This document shows positions 52,060 to 60,332 of a stretch of 64,000 bases of DNA, in pieces. How positions within the stretch are numbered: position 1 is the first letter of the stretch; the number at the start of each line of letters is the position of its first letter. The DNA is from Paenibacillus periandrae (GTDB lineage: Bacteria; Bacillota; Bacilli; Paenibacillales; NBRC-103111): assembly GCF_022458865.1 (NCBI RefSeq), contig NZ_JAJNMU010000018.1:1-64000 (forward strand). Reading direction: 5' to 3'. The notes under the pieces were generated by a model, which made no database searches, was not told where the DNA came from, and saw only the letters and a program-made list of their open reading frames with translations. The position numbers and the translations under genes were made by a program.

Positions 52060-52803
52060 TTATACATGGGCCAGCTGTAATTGAGCAAGCTCATGCTCCG
52101 TCAGCTCGCGATAAGCGCCGGGCGCCAAGTACTCGTCCAGCAGCAGCGTTCCCATGGAAATTCTTTTTAGAAAAACGACACGTTTGCCAACGGCTTCAAA
52201 CATCCGTTTCACCTGATGAAACTTACCTTCTTGAATCGTCAGCTCGATTTTGGCAACGACACCTTTTTCAGGATTGCCAGCCTCCAGTATATTTAACTGG
52301 GCCGGCATCGTGAGATACCCATCATCAAGGGTCACTCCGTTTTGAAAAATTTCCTGATCCTTGGCCGTAACCAAACCCTCCACCTCAGCAAAATACATTT
52401 TAGCCACATGCTTGCGGGGTGAAAGTAAATTATGTGCAAGCTTACCGTCATTGGTCAGCAGCAGCAAGCCCTCCGTATCCTTATCCAGACGCCCAACAGG
52501 AAACAGCTCGAAATGGGCATATGCTTCATCAAGCAGATCCAGTACGGTTCGCTCGCGGCTGTCCTCAGTCGCTGATATGACGCCTTGCGGCTTGTTCAGC
52601 ATTAAATACATAAACTCACGGTAACGTACGACTTGTCCGTCCACAGTGATCCGATCCTGCTCCGGATGAACCTGCATCCCTCCATCCTTGATCGGTCGGT
52701 CATTGACTTGAACAAGACCATTTTTGACCATTCGTTTAATTTCACTGCGTGTACCATGGCCAGCATGAGCCAACAGCTTTTCCAGACGCATTGTTTGCTT
52801 CAA
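52060..52803 (-). CDS. RsuA-family 16S/23S rRNA pseudouridine synthase
   Basis: 247 residues: an S4 RNA-binding domain (1-60, 'RLEKLLAHAGHGTRSEIKRM') and the catalytic domain with the essential Asp in 'FPVGRLDKDTEGLLLLTND'. 'EGKFHQVKRMFEAVGKRVVF' is typical of RsuA, the U516 enzyme. Start is TTG at 52803, directly after the stop of the preceding methyltransferase gene, with GGAGG 9 bases upstream. Confidence 0.93.
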   Translation of the reverse strand: MKQTMRLEKLLAHAGHGTRSEIKRMVKNGLVQVNDRPIKDGGMQVHPEQDRITVDGQVVRYREFMYLMLNKPQGVISATEDSRERTVLDLLDEAYAHFELFPVGRLDKDTEGLLLLTNDGKLAHNLLSPRKHVAKMYFAEVEGLVTAKDQEIFQNGVTLDDGYLTMPAQLNILEAGNPEKGVVAKIELTIQEGKFHQVKRMFEAVGKRVVFLKRISMGTLLLDEYLAPGAYRELTEHELAQLQLAHV

Positions 52804-54384
52804 CTAGGTCCACCTCCAACCCGGGGGATATTCATTTTTCAATATACCATCCTGCCATTTACCCCAGCCTACCGGAAAACCATCGATAAGAACAAGGCAA
52901 TAGCCTTTACATGGAATGTCATGATTGCGCCTATGAATGGCTGCTTCAGCAACCTCCAATGTCTCACCCCTCAAATATCGGGCAGCGGCGGCTGATGTCG
53001 ATTCCAACTCTATCGTACGTACGGCATCCTCTTTTTTGAGTCCCATAGCAAGGGCATGTGAGGGTTCAAATCGCTGTTTTTTTATGGTACCCATATACCA
53101 TCCAGGACGAATGATCCGAATGCCACTTAAATCTGGTAACCCAATCGGTGATGCATAAACATGCTGCCCATGCAGCGTTACATGTGAAAGCACAACTTCA
53201 GGAGCATGTTCTGCCATAAAACGATACAACCATTGCAAATCAACCTCAGTCTGCTGCTTACCAGATGACGGTAAGCTTGAAGATGGCTTGCCCTTTGCCA
53301 GCTTGGCAGACTTGTTCGGTTTTATAGCCGGACGAGCAGCCGCGGACTGAAGATTCGTTTCTGCTTGAGCAGAGGGCTCAACAATTCCATTATGCAGCAG
53401 TACAGCCACAAAATGCCCTTCACCATCCAGCAGATGCGGCCATAGTCTTACCGACCCTTGTACAGCCTCTCTCGCACGTTCTGAGAAGCTGTTAAGCTGT
53501 CCGGATAGGTTTGTATCATATCCATGAGATAATCCATCCACAGCCGCTACAGGCACCACCATGAATTCGGGGTGCTTATCCAGAAACTCAGCGATCATCG
53601 CCTCATTTTCCTCTAATGAAAACGTACAGGTCGAATAGACCATGCGGCCTCCAGGTCGCAGCATATCGGCAGCTTGGTCCAACAGCTCTCTCTGCATGGC
53701 GGCATATCGTTCTACCCAATCAGGCTCCCAGGCTTTGGCCATATCCGGTTCCTTACGGAACATTCCTTCACCAGAACAGGGTGCATCAATTAATATTTTA
53801 TCAAAAAACTGCACAAAGCTATGCTTAAGCTTTTCCGGCTGCTCGTTCAATACGACGGCGTTCCGTACGCCGGACAGCTCGATATTTTTGACCAGTGCTT
53901 TTACCCGATCCGAATGAATATCGTTCGTTACCAGCATGCCTTGACCTGCAAGCTTCGTGGCAATTTGTGTAGACTTTCCTCCAGGTGCTGCACATAAGTC
54001 AAGCACACGTTCACCAGGCTGAACGTCAAGCAGCTCCACTGGCGCCATAGCACTAGGTTCCTGAATATAATATAAGCCGCTGTGATAATGGGGATGCTTG
54101 CCCGGTCTGCTGTCCTCGTCATAATAAAAACCACTGGATACCCAGGGAATTGATTTTAGCTGGAATGTCGTAAGCTCTAGAAACAAATCCGTGGTGCACT
54201 TCAAGGTATTAATCCTGAGCCCATACAATCTCGGTTTGTCATAGGAAGCAAGGAACGCCGGGTACTGCTCTCCCAACAGCGAACTCATTCTTACCTTAAA
54301 TTCCGCAGGTAAATACCTGCCCAGTACTCCATCACTGTCAGTCAATAGGTGTCCAACTTTCCTTAGTATCAAAAATAAATGCAT
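52804..54384 (-). CDS. NOL1/NOP2/Sun-family rRNA cytosine methyltransferase, RsmF-like
   Basis: 526 residues. SAM-binding motif 'VLDLCAAPGGKSTQIA' (about residue 126), the catalytic Cys pair in 'LIDAPCSGEGMFRK' and 'MVYSTCTFSLEENE', and a C-terminal PUA-like RsmF domain ('YASPIGLPDLSGIRIIRPGW', 'RYLRGETLEV', 'GFPVGWGKW'). A Ser/Lys-rich linker lies near 350-375. It makes m5C in 16S rRNA. No good ribosome site precedes the ATG at 54384; the true start may be a few codons further in. It is coupled to the RsuA-type gene. Confidence 0.92.
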   Translation of the reverse strand: MHLFLILRKVGHLLTDSDGVLGRYLPAEFKVRMSSLLGEQYPAFLASYDKPRLYGLRINTLKCTTDLFLELTTFQLKSIPWVSSGFYYDEDSRPGKHPHYHSGLYYIQEPSAMAPVELLDVQPGERVLDLCAAPGGKSTQIATKLAGQGMLVTNDIHSDRVKALVKNIELSGVRNAVVLNEQPEKLKHSFVQFFDKILIDAPCSGEGMFRKEPDMAKAWEPDWVERYAAMQRELLDQAADMLRPGGRMVYSTCTFSLEENEAMIAEFLDKHPEFMVVPVAAVDGLSHGYDTNLSGQLNSFSERAREAVQGSVRLWPHLLDGEGHFVAVLLHNGIVEPSAQAETNLQSAAARPAIKPNKSAKLAKGKPSSSLPSSGKQQTEVDLQWLYRFMAEHAPEVVLSHVTLHGQHVYASPIGLPDLSGIRIIRPGWYMGTIKKQRFEPSHALAMGLKKEDAVRTIELESTSAAAARYLRGETLEVAEAAIHRRNHDIPCKGYCLVLIDGFPVGWGKWQDGILKNEYPPGWRWT

Positions 54385-54565
54385 TGGTGCTCATGAACAG
54401 TACCTATTATATTTCTTATGGCGGGATGCTGCAACATGTCATAATTCATTCATTTTTTAAAGGAAACAACAGCAGGAAATCATGTTCCTTTTATCGAAAT
54501 CCTTGGATAACCAAATGATTTATCATATAAGGTTTGAATTCACAAGCAGAGAGGATTATACCCGA

Positions 54566-55075
54566 ATGAAAAAGATTGCGATCTACTTATCCATCATAGT
54601 TGTGCTATTCGCAGGGTTATATGTCGTGAACCAGCAATCAGACAAAGCCAAGAATAGTAAATTTGCCAACAATGTATACGGCATGGCACCCGACAAAATG
54701 AATCCGGAAACCGTCAAGCAGCTTGATGACCCCAATTATCAGAATATCATTTTGCCGGCAGAGTTAGATAAAAAGCTGAATGCAAAAGAAGACTTTTTTG
54801 TATATTACTTTGCCTCCACCTGCCCGCACTGCAAAAGAACGACTCCGGTTCTGGCACCGCTGAGCAAGGAATTGGGGATTGATGTCAAACAGTTTAATCT
54901 TGAAGAATTCAAAGACGGCTGGAGCAAATACAACATTCAATCCACACCTACTCTGATCTATTATAAAGCAGGCAAAGAAGTGGAGCGTATTGTTGGCGGT
55001 ATCGCTGAAGCCGGTCAGCAGGGGTATAATTCGGATTCCTTCAAACAATTTTTGCAAAAATACAAAGCCAAATAG
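54566..55075 (+). CDS. membrane-anchored thioredoxin-like protein
   Basis: 170 residues: an uncleaved signal-anchor ('IAIYLSIIVVLFAGLYVV', residues 4-21) and an extracytoplasmic thioredoxin fold with the active site CPHC in 'FASTCPHCKRTTPVLAPL' and the cis-Pro in 'IQSTPTLIYY'. It probably oxidises or reduces secreted proteins. GAGAGG lies 11 bases before the ATG at 54566; an upstream ATG (54482) has none. Confidence 0.88.
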   Translation: MKKIAIYLSIIVVLFAGLYVVNQQSDKAKNSKFANNVYGMAPDKMNPETVKQLDDPNYQNIILPAELDKKLNAKEDFFVYYFASTCPHCKRTTPVLAPLSKELGIDVKQFNLEEFKDGWSKYNIQSTPTLIYYKAGKEVERIVGGIAEAGQQGYNSDSFKQFLQKYKAK

Positions 55076-55110
55076 AGCAGATGAGCGAAAGCTCCTGCTC
55101 TATTTTTTTA
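55074..55110 (+). terminator. terminator of the thioredoxin-like gene
   Basis: AGAGCAG (55074-55080, overlapping the stop codon) pairs with CTGCTCT (55095-55101), with GAGC/GCTC inside, followed by ATTTTTTT. Confidence 0.85.
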
Positions 55111-55113
55111 GAT

Positions 55114-55551
55114 TCAATGGTCTTCTTCCTCAACATCAGGTAGCGGCGGATTGGCTATGAGCTCCCCCACCGCTTCATCCAAGCTCGGATCGACGACCCG
55201 AATGTTCAAGTCATAAAATGTGAACGGCTGTTCAGTCATTCGTTCGAGCTGCTGCAAGTAACGCTGGCTATCCGCGACCAACAGTGCCAGATCGATCCCC
55301 ATTACCTCGGCTTGGCGCCCCGCCAGCTTCTCGAGTGCCGCGGTGAACAGCTTGATCGCTCCACTCACGTTCCCATTCCGGTGATGATACAAACCAACGG
55401 CTACCTGAAGCAGCCCTTGATATAAAGGAGCTCTTCCTTCCTCAAGCCAGAGCTCCTCCATCACCTCGTGACATTCAAAGTAATCGCGTTCCACATTAAA
55501 ATAATAGACGAATTTCACGTACAATCGGTCATATTCCGGCCTCGCAGTCAA
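55114..55551 (-). CDS. DUF309 family protein
   Basis: 145 residues, all helical, with the DUF309 motif 'FVYYFNVERDYFECHEVMEELW' split by the short form 'FECHEVMEELWL' and 'PLYQGLLQVAVGLYHHRNGN'. Function unknown; the conserved His/Glu suggest metal binding. I prefer the TTG at 55551, 8 bases after GGAGG, to the ATG at 55566, which overlaps that site. Confidence 0.87.
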   Translation of the reverse strand: MTARPEYDRLYVKFVYYFNVERDYFECHEVMEELWLEEGRAPLYQGLLQVAVGLYHHRNGNVSGAIKLFTAALEKLAGRQAEVMGIDLALLVADSQRYLQQLERMTEQPFTFYDLNIRVVDPSLDEAVGELIANPPLPDVEEEDH

Positions 55552-55580
55552 TGGAAGCACCTCCATTTCTTATGAAGCCT

Positions 55581-56375
55581 CTATCCTTTTTTGGCACGAG
55601 TGATCGCATCATCAATCTCCATGGACAGTTCCCTCAAATATCTGATATCCTCTGTCTCCCAATGCTCGTTAAACCGAAATTGAAACTGTACCGCTTCACG
55701 TACCCGATGGTAAAAGTACAGCTCCTGAATCCCGTTAAGTATTCGCGATACAATATTCGAGTTGTCCTCGAACAGCTGCTGCGCTTCCATAATCTCGTCA
55801 CGGATGCTGCTCATCTCCTGATCCAGCAAATAGGCTGCCTCGGCTGCTTTACTGAGTCGCTTGATGACTTCAGGCGGTAGGCTCTCCCGATATTTATAAT
55901 TCAGGGAATGCTCGATAGTTGCCCAGAAATTCATTGCCAGTGTACGGATCTGAACCTCAGCCAGCACCCGCTTCATCCCAAGTGCCGTTTGCACGGGGTA
56001 TTCCAATATCATATGGTAGCTGCGATAGCCGCTTGGCTTCTTGTTCAGCACATAATCCTTTTCATATAACAAAGTCATGTCCTGCCGGACACGAATCAAA
56101 TTAGCCAGCCGTTCGATGTCCTCCACAAATTGGCACATGATGCGAATGCCGGCAATGTCTTCAATTCCTGTTTCCAGCTGCTCCATAGGAACATTCAATC
56201 GTTTGGCCTTATCCAGGATACTGGAAATTTTTTTGACTCTACCCGTCACAAATTCAATAGGTGAATACTCATCACGACTTTTTAATTCGCCGCGCAGCGT
56301 TTTGAATTTGACCTTTAATTCTTCAACAGCCTGATCATAAGGCATGAGAAACTTTTTCCAATCGCGTCCATCCAT
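55581..56375 (-). CDS. relQ: small alarmone synthetase, RelQ/YjbM type
   Basis: 264 residues. Single (p)ppGpp synthetase domain: 'GIEDIAGIRIMCQFVEDI', 'KPSGYRSYHMILEYPV', 'AEVQIRTLAMNFWATIEHSL'. There is no hydrolase, TGS or ACT domain, so it is a small alarmone synthetase that makes ppGpp/pppGpp from ATP and GDP/GTP. A C-terminal helix is needed for tetramers in this group. GGAGG lies 7 bases before the ATG. Confidence 0.94.
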   Translation of the reverse strand: MDGRDWKKFLMPYDQAVEELKVKFKTLRGELKSRDEYSPIEFVTGRVKKISSILDKAKRLNVPMEQLETGIEDIAGIRIMCQFVEDIERLANLIRVRQDMTLLYEKDYVLNKKPSGYRSYHMILEYPVQTALGMKRVLAEVQIRTLAMNFWATIEHSLNYKYRESLPPEVIKRLSKAAEAAYLLDQEMSSIRDEIMEAQQLFEDNSNIVSRILNGIQELYFYHRVREAVQFQFRFNEHWETEDIRYLRELSMEIDDAITRAKKG

Positions 56376-56390
56376 CCATACCCCTCCATT

Positions 56391-57494
56391 TTACCGATGC
56401 CGATGAGCAGAACCGACTGCTTCCGTAATGTTAGCAAATCCGTCCTTCTGCAGCAATTGTTGCAATCCCTCATTCAATCGCCTAACCAGTGAGGGCCCTT
56501 CATAGATTAAAGCCGTATAGATTTCTACCAGACTTGCTCCCGCACATATTTTGTCATATGCATGCTGGGCAGTAAACACACCGCCAGAGCCAATAATCGG
56601 CAGCTTGCCTTCCGTCAGCTCGTATAAAGTATGAATAAGCTGTGTGGAACGTTCGGTTAACGGCTTGCCGCTGAGTCCACCAGCTTCTCCTTTATGACGA
56701 TGGGTTAAACCTTCTCTGGAAATTGTCGTGTTGGAGGCAATGATTCCGGATACTCCGCTTGCTACAATCGTTTGCACCATATACGCAATTTCATCAGCCC
56801 CAAGATCGGGTGCTATTTTGACCAAAACCGGCTTAGCGGCTCCTCCATGCTTTTGATGCTGGAGCTCCATCTCATCTTGAACAGCAGCCAGCAATCGAGA
56901 TAAATCGTCACCATGCTGAAGGCTGCGCAAATCCGGTGTATTGGGCGAACTGATATTCACTACAAAAAAATCTCCGTACGTATACAATCTGGAAATACAA
57001 GCACGATAATCGTCTTCCGCCTGTTCGTTTGGTGTCAGCTTATTTTTGCCGATATTCACCGCAACCGGGATCGTACGTTTGGTCGTCTGCTCCAAATGCT
57101 TGGCCATTACATCAATGCCTACATTATTAAACCCCATCCGGTTAATTAATGCGGTGTCCTCAGGAAGTCTGAATAACCGCGGCAGCTCATTCCCAGCCTG
57201 AGGCTTCGGTGTGACGGTGCCAACTTCCATAAATCCAAAACCAAGATTACAAAACCCGGTGACTGCTTTCGCATTCTTGTCGAGCCCTGCGGCCAATCCT
57301 ATCGGATTAGCAAAATGAATTCCCCATAACGTTGATTCCAATGCTGCCGTTTGCTTGACCCCATATAAACCTTCAAGCAAGCTATTAACTCCTGGTATGG
57401 TCGAAGCCGTATGAAGTCCATCTATAGTCAGATGATGTGCCTTCTCCGCATCCATTCGAAAAAGCAGCGGTTTTAACATATTTCTGTATAACAT
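56391..57494 (-). CDS. pyrD: quinone-dependent dihydroorotate dehydrogenase (class 2)
   Basis: 367 residues. It oxidises dihydroorotate to orotate in pyrimidine synthesis, giving electrons to quinone at the membrane. Class 2 features are the N-terminal membrane-binding helices ('LKPLLFRMDAEKAHHLTI'), 'GLAAGLDKNAKAV', 'GFGFMEVGTVTPKPQ', and a catalytic Ser in 'VVNISSPNTPDLRSLQ'. The start at 57494 follows GGGAGAGAC. Class 2 enzymes are less usual in Firmicutes than class 1B but occur in Paenibacillus. Confidence 0.95.
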   Translation of the reverse strand: MLYRNMLKPLLFRMDAEKAHHLTIDGLHTASTIPGVNSLLEGLYGVKQTAALESTLWGIHFANPIGLAAGLDKNAKAVTGFCNLGFGFMEVGTVTPKPQAGNELPRLFRLPEDTALINRMGFNNVGIDVMAKHLEQTTKRTIPVAVNIGKNKLTPNEQAEDDYRACISRLYTYGDFFVVNISSPNTPDLRSLQHGDDLSRLLAAVQDEMELQHQKHGGAAKPVLVKIAPDLGADEIAYMVQTIVASGVSGIIASNTTISREGLTHRHKGEAGGLSGKPLTERSTQLIHTLYELTEGKLPIIGSGGVFTAQHAYDKICAGASLVEIYTALIYEGPSLVRRLNEGLQQLLQKDGFANITEAVGSAHRHR

Positions 57495-57657
57495 TCCTAT
57501 TGTCTCTCCCTTAAACAAACGATAACTTATTCTCTTTGAACAGTTTATCGTTTTATGCAAGAAAAATAAAGAGCAGAGGTTACACAAAATCATGTTTGTT
57601 CGCAGCTACAGTATGATAAAATATTCATAAATCCATCAAAAAGGCAGGGCGACTCCT

Positions 57658-57792
57658 ATGCAACGAAAAAAACCAACTTATTTACGACAACGTAAACCTC
57701 AGGATACCGTCAACAAAAAACGGATCATCATCGTATGCTCCGTTTTTGCTGCCCTCATCATAGCCATGGCTGTATTACTTTTGCTGCGTTAA
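57658..57792 (+). CDS. 44-residue basic single-span membrane protein
   Basis: ATG at 57658, TAA at 57790-57792. AAGGCAGGG lies about 8 bases before the ATG. The peptide is a Lys/Arg/Gln-rich front (MQRKKPTYLRQRKPQ) and one span ('IIIVCSVFAALIIAMAVLLL') ending in R. It is divergent from pyrD and convergent with the transpeptidase gene. I recognise no family. Confidence 0.7.
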   Translation: MQRKKPTYLRQRKPQDTVNKKRIIIVCSVFAALIIAMAVLLLLR

Positions 57793-57821
57793 GTAAGCGT
57801 TCTATTTGGATCTGCATCAAG

Positions 57822-59285
57822 CTAGTCAAGCCATTTGTACACTTTCCCCGGATTGGTTTCATTACTGGTCAGGGGAAGTGTAAAGACAGGCTCCCCACGC
57901 TTTATCTCTGAGGGCAGCAAGCCTTTGCCAATCGTAACCGGTGTCCCGATCGGTGACATATCAAACAATTCCTCGATATCTTCCTTCAGCATTCGTACGC
58001 AGCCCAAAGACTCATCCTTGCCTATACTGTTTGGTTTATTCGTTCCGTGAATAGCGTATAATGGATTGGAAAGCCCCATGCCTCTGCTGCCAAAATCACC
58101 GTTCGATTTTCCATTCGGATTTCTTACTTTCTCCGCTATTTCAAAAGTTCCCTCGGGGGTACGATCCGCACCCAAGCCAACGGGATAGCTCCTGACGATA
58201 ATCGTTCCACTGACCAAGGCCAGCCTATGATTAGTCTTGTCCACAATAATCCGCAGTGGATCCTTAAGTGGCTTCTGAAGTCCGGACGCTGACGCTTCTT
58301 GACCATTCCCGGGAGAGCCGGAACCTTGACTTGGCGGTACCGTTGTTGGCGTTCCTGATGCTGATGGACTCCCCTGAGGCGTACCCATGTCTGTTAATTG
58401 GGCTTTGTCCTGCTCATATAGCTGCTCCATGAAGGGAGTAACCCCGGGAAGTATATTTTGTGGATGCGGCTGGTTCAATGCCTGCAGGTTCTCAGGAAGC
58501 TTTCCATTCATACGACGGTATGCATCTATAGCTGAACGAAGCACGACTTCCTGCTCACGCTGCCCCATCCAGGACTGATAGATAGATTTGGGCTTCGAAT
58601 CTTCTGTCGGCACGCATTGACAGCTTTCTGCGTCGTGATATTGGATTTGCTGCTGGGCAGCATCCTGCTTGCCTTCGACGGAAAGCAGAATGTCAGGAGG
58701 CTGCAGCCAGGATATCCATTTGCCGTCTTCTGTCAGTTTACCCGATGCCAGTATCGCGTAGCTGTTTATCCGTTCCTTAATCAGCATCTCCTGTAAAGCG
58801 GCCCCTACCCGCTCCTTCGTTTTCGCACCCGCTATGTAATACACCTTGGTCTGCTGCACCTGTTCCAGGCTTACATCCTTTGGTAATGCCGGAAGAGCAG
58901 TCTGCGTCTCGGGCTCAGGTGCAGGGGCAAATGCAGGAAGATACGCGATCCCGAATACAGTCATGGCCAGCAAAACTGCCAGCCGCGCACGACTCAGCCA
59001 GCGTTTCCGTTTGCCTCGTCTGTCCAATTGCTTCAGTGCCTCTTGTGATTCAAGGGACACTGTTATCGTTTGGTTTTCAAAGGCTTCATAAATCTCACCG
59101 GCTTGTCCATAACAGTACAAGGCTTTTCCGCGCTTGCCTTGTCCATCATATTCCCTTCCAAGCAGGTACCAGGCCATTTTATTGGCAGGATGCTCACGCA
59201 CATATTTTTTCAGGAGCATCTGATCATCCAAGGTATTATTATTGAAAAATTGTCTCAACTGTTCCTCATGATCCTTAGGTTTCAC
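57822..59285 (-). CDS. membrane-anchored L,D-transpeptidase (YkuD) with N-terminal TPR-like region
   Basis: 487 residues. Residues 1-90 are cytoplasmic with a TPR-like pair ('KMAWYLLGREYDGQGKRGKA'), a membrane span at about 101-120, a long extracytoplasmic linker with a Ser/Gly/Pro-rich part (about 300-335), and a YkuD domain with the catalytic 'YAIHGTNKPNSIGKDESLGC' and the following 'VRM' ('HGTN...SLGCVRM'). It should crosslink or anchor to peptidoglycan. Start is GTG at 59285 after GAAGGGA. Confidence 0.9.
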   Translation of the reverse strand: MKPKDHEEQLRQFFNNNTLDDQMLLKKYVREHPANKMAWYLLGREYDGQGKRGKALYCYGQAGEIYEAFENQTITVSLESQEALKQLDRRGKRKRWLSRARLAVLLAMTVFGIAYLPAFAPAPEPETQTALPALPKDVSLEQVQQTKVYYIAGAKTKERVGAALQEMLIKERINSYAILASGKLTEDGKWISWLQPPDILLSVEGKQDAAQQQIQYHDAESCQCVPTEDSKPKSIYQSWMGQREQEVVLRSAIDAYRRMNGKLPENLQALNQPHPQNILPGVTPFMEQLYEQDKAQLTDMGTPQGSPSASGTPTTVPPSQGSGSPGNGQEASASGLQKPLKDPLRIIVDKTNHRLALVSGTIIVRSYPVGLGADRTPEGTFEIAEKVRNPNGKSNGDFGSRGMGLSNPLYAIHGTNKPNSIGKDESLGCVRMLKEDIEELFDMSPIGTPVTIGKGLLPSEIKRGEPVFTLPLTSNETNPGKVYKWLD

Positions 59286-59444
59286 GATATCCCTTCTTTC
59301 AACCTTCTCTTTGTAATATCGGCACCATCCTTCATTTTGTAAAGAGTCGAGGATAAACGGCTACGCCGTCCTTCATGGACGAGTGCGTTTACCCAGAAAA
59401 TATATGCATTTTATAGAGTGAAACATATAAATTATTATATTTTG

Positions 59445-59479
59445 AAAAAACACCTCTACTTCTAGGATGAAGTGAGGTG
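59445..59479 (-). terminator. terminator of the HD-GYP gene
   Basis: CACCTCTACTTC (59451-59462) pairs with GAAGTGAGGTG (59469-59479) with one mismatch. On the minus strand it runs into T6. Confidence 0.8.
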
Positions 59480-59489
59480 CTTGTGGTTG

Positions 59490-60260
59490 TTATTCGAATG
59501 TATAAGGCGGGGGATCGAGATCCTCACCCTTTAAGTAATTACGTGCTTGCATCACATTTTTAAAAGCCTCAACTACTACAGGGTCAAAATGCGAGCCCTT
59601 ACAGCGTACAATCTCTTCCACGCCCTCCTGGCAGCTGATACCTTTGGAGTAAGGACGATCCGTAGTCATTGCATCAAAAGCATCAGCAACTGCGACAATC
59701 CGTGCATAAAAGGGAATACTTTCGCCCTTGAGCCCTTCTGGATAGCCGCTTCCATCCATTTTTTCGTGATGGTACTTCGCAACCTCAGTCGCTTGAATCA
59801 TCCGTTCGACAGGCTCTACCTTGGACAGAATACGCGCACCTATCAAGGTGTGAGAAATCATACTTTGAAATTCTTCATCATTCAGACTGTCTGCTTTCAA
59901 TAACACTCGATCGGGTACTCCAATCTTGCCAATATCATGCATCAAGGCCGAACGATAAAAATGCTTGCATTCCTCTTCAGCTATCCCAAGCTCCCTCGCT
60001 ATCCACAAAGAATAAAGGGCTACCCGCGAGGAATGTCCGGATGTATAGGGGTCTCTGGAATCCAAGGCAAAAACCAATGCATGTATAACATTTATGGGGA
60101 AGGGATGCTCCATCAGTGCCAAGCCGCTTTTTAATTCCAATGCCGACTCCAGCAACAGGGTAAGATCTCGATTACGTTGTTCCAACTGTACCAGTTTGTC
60201 TTTGAGCCGCTGTATTTCGGACACGGATATGCCTCCAACTGTATCGCTTTTTCTCATCAT
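59490..60260 (-). CDS. HD-GYP domain phosphodiesterase
   Basis: 256 residues: a short N-terminal coiled coil (about 14-45), then HD-GYP. Metal ligands: 'DPYTSGHSSRVA', 'ALMHDIGKIGVPD' (His108-Asp109), 'YHHEKMDGSGYPEGLKGESI' (HHExxDGxGYP complete), 'AVADAFDAMTTDRPY'. The complete motif suggests c-di-GMP hydrolysis. The ribosome site is weak (TAGGTC) and overlaps the terminator hairpin of the gene upstream, so translation may depend on that structure. Confidence 0.92.
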   Translation of the reverse strand: MMRKSDTVGGISVSEIQRLKDKLVQLEQRNRDLTLLLESALELKSGLALMEHPFPINVIHALVFALDSRDPYTSGHSSRVALYSLWIARELGIAEEECKHFYRSALMHDIGKIGVPDRVLLKADSLNDEEFQSMISHTLIGARILSKVEPVERMIQATEVAKYHHEKMDGSGYPEGLKGESIPFYARIVAVADAFDAMTTDRPYSKGISCQEGVEEIVRCKGSHFDPVVVEAFKNVMQARNYLKGEDLDPPPYTFE

Positions 60261-60265
60261 AATCG

Positions 60266-60320
60266 AAAAGACCTACTATGTGAAGTGAAGAATGCATCTT
60301 CCCTGCACACAATAGGTCTT
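60266..60320 (-). terminator. terminator of the NHL/stalk gene, overlapping the next ribosome site
   Basis: AAGACCTATTGTGTG pairs with CACATAGTAGGTCTT (plus-strand arms 60306-60320 and 60269-60283), followed by TTCGATT on the minus strand. Its 3' arm contains the TAGGTC in front of the HD-GYP start. Confidence 0.75.
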
Positions 60321-60332
60321 TGGAATGAAGCT

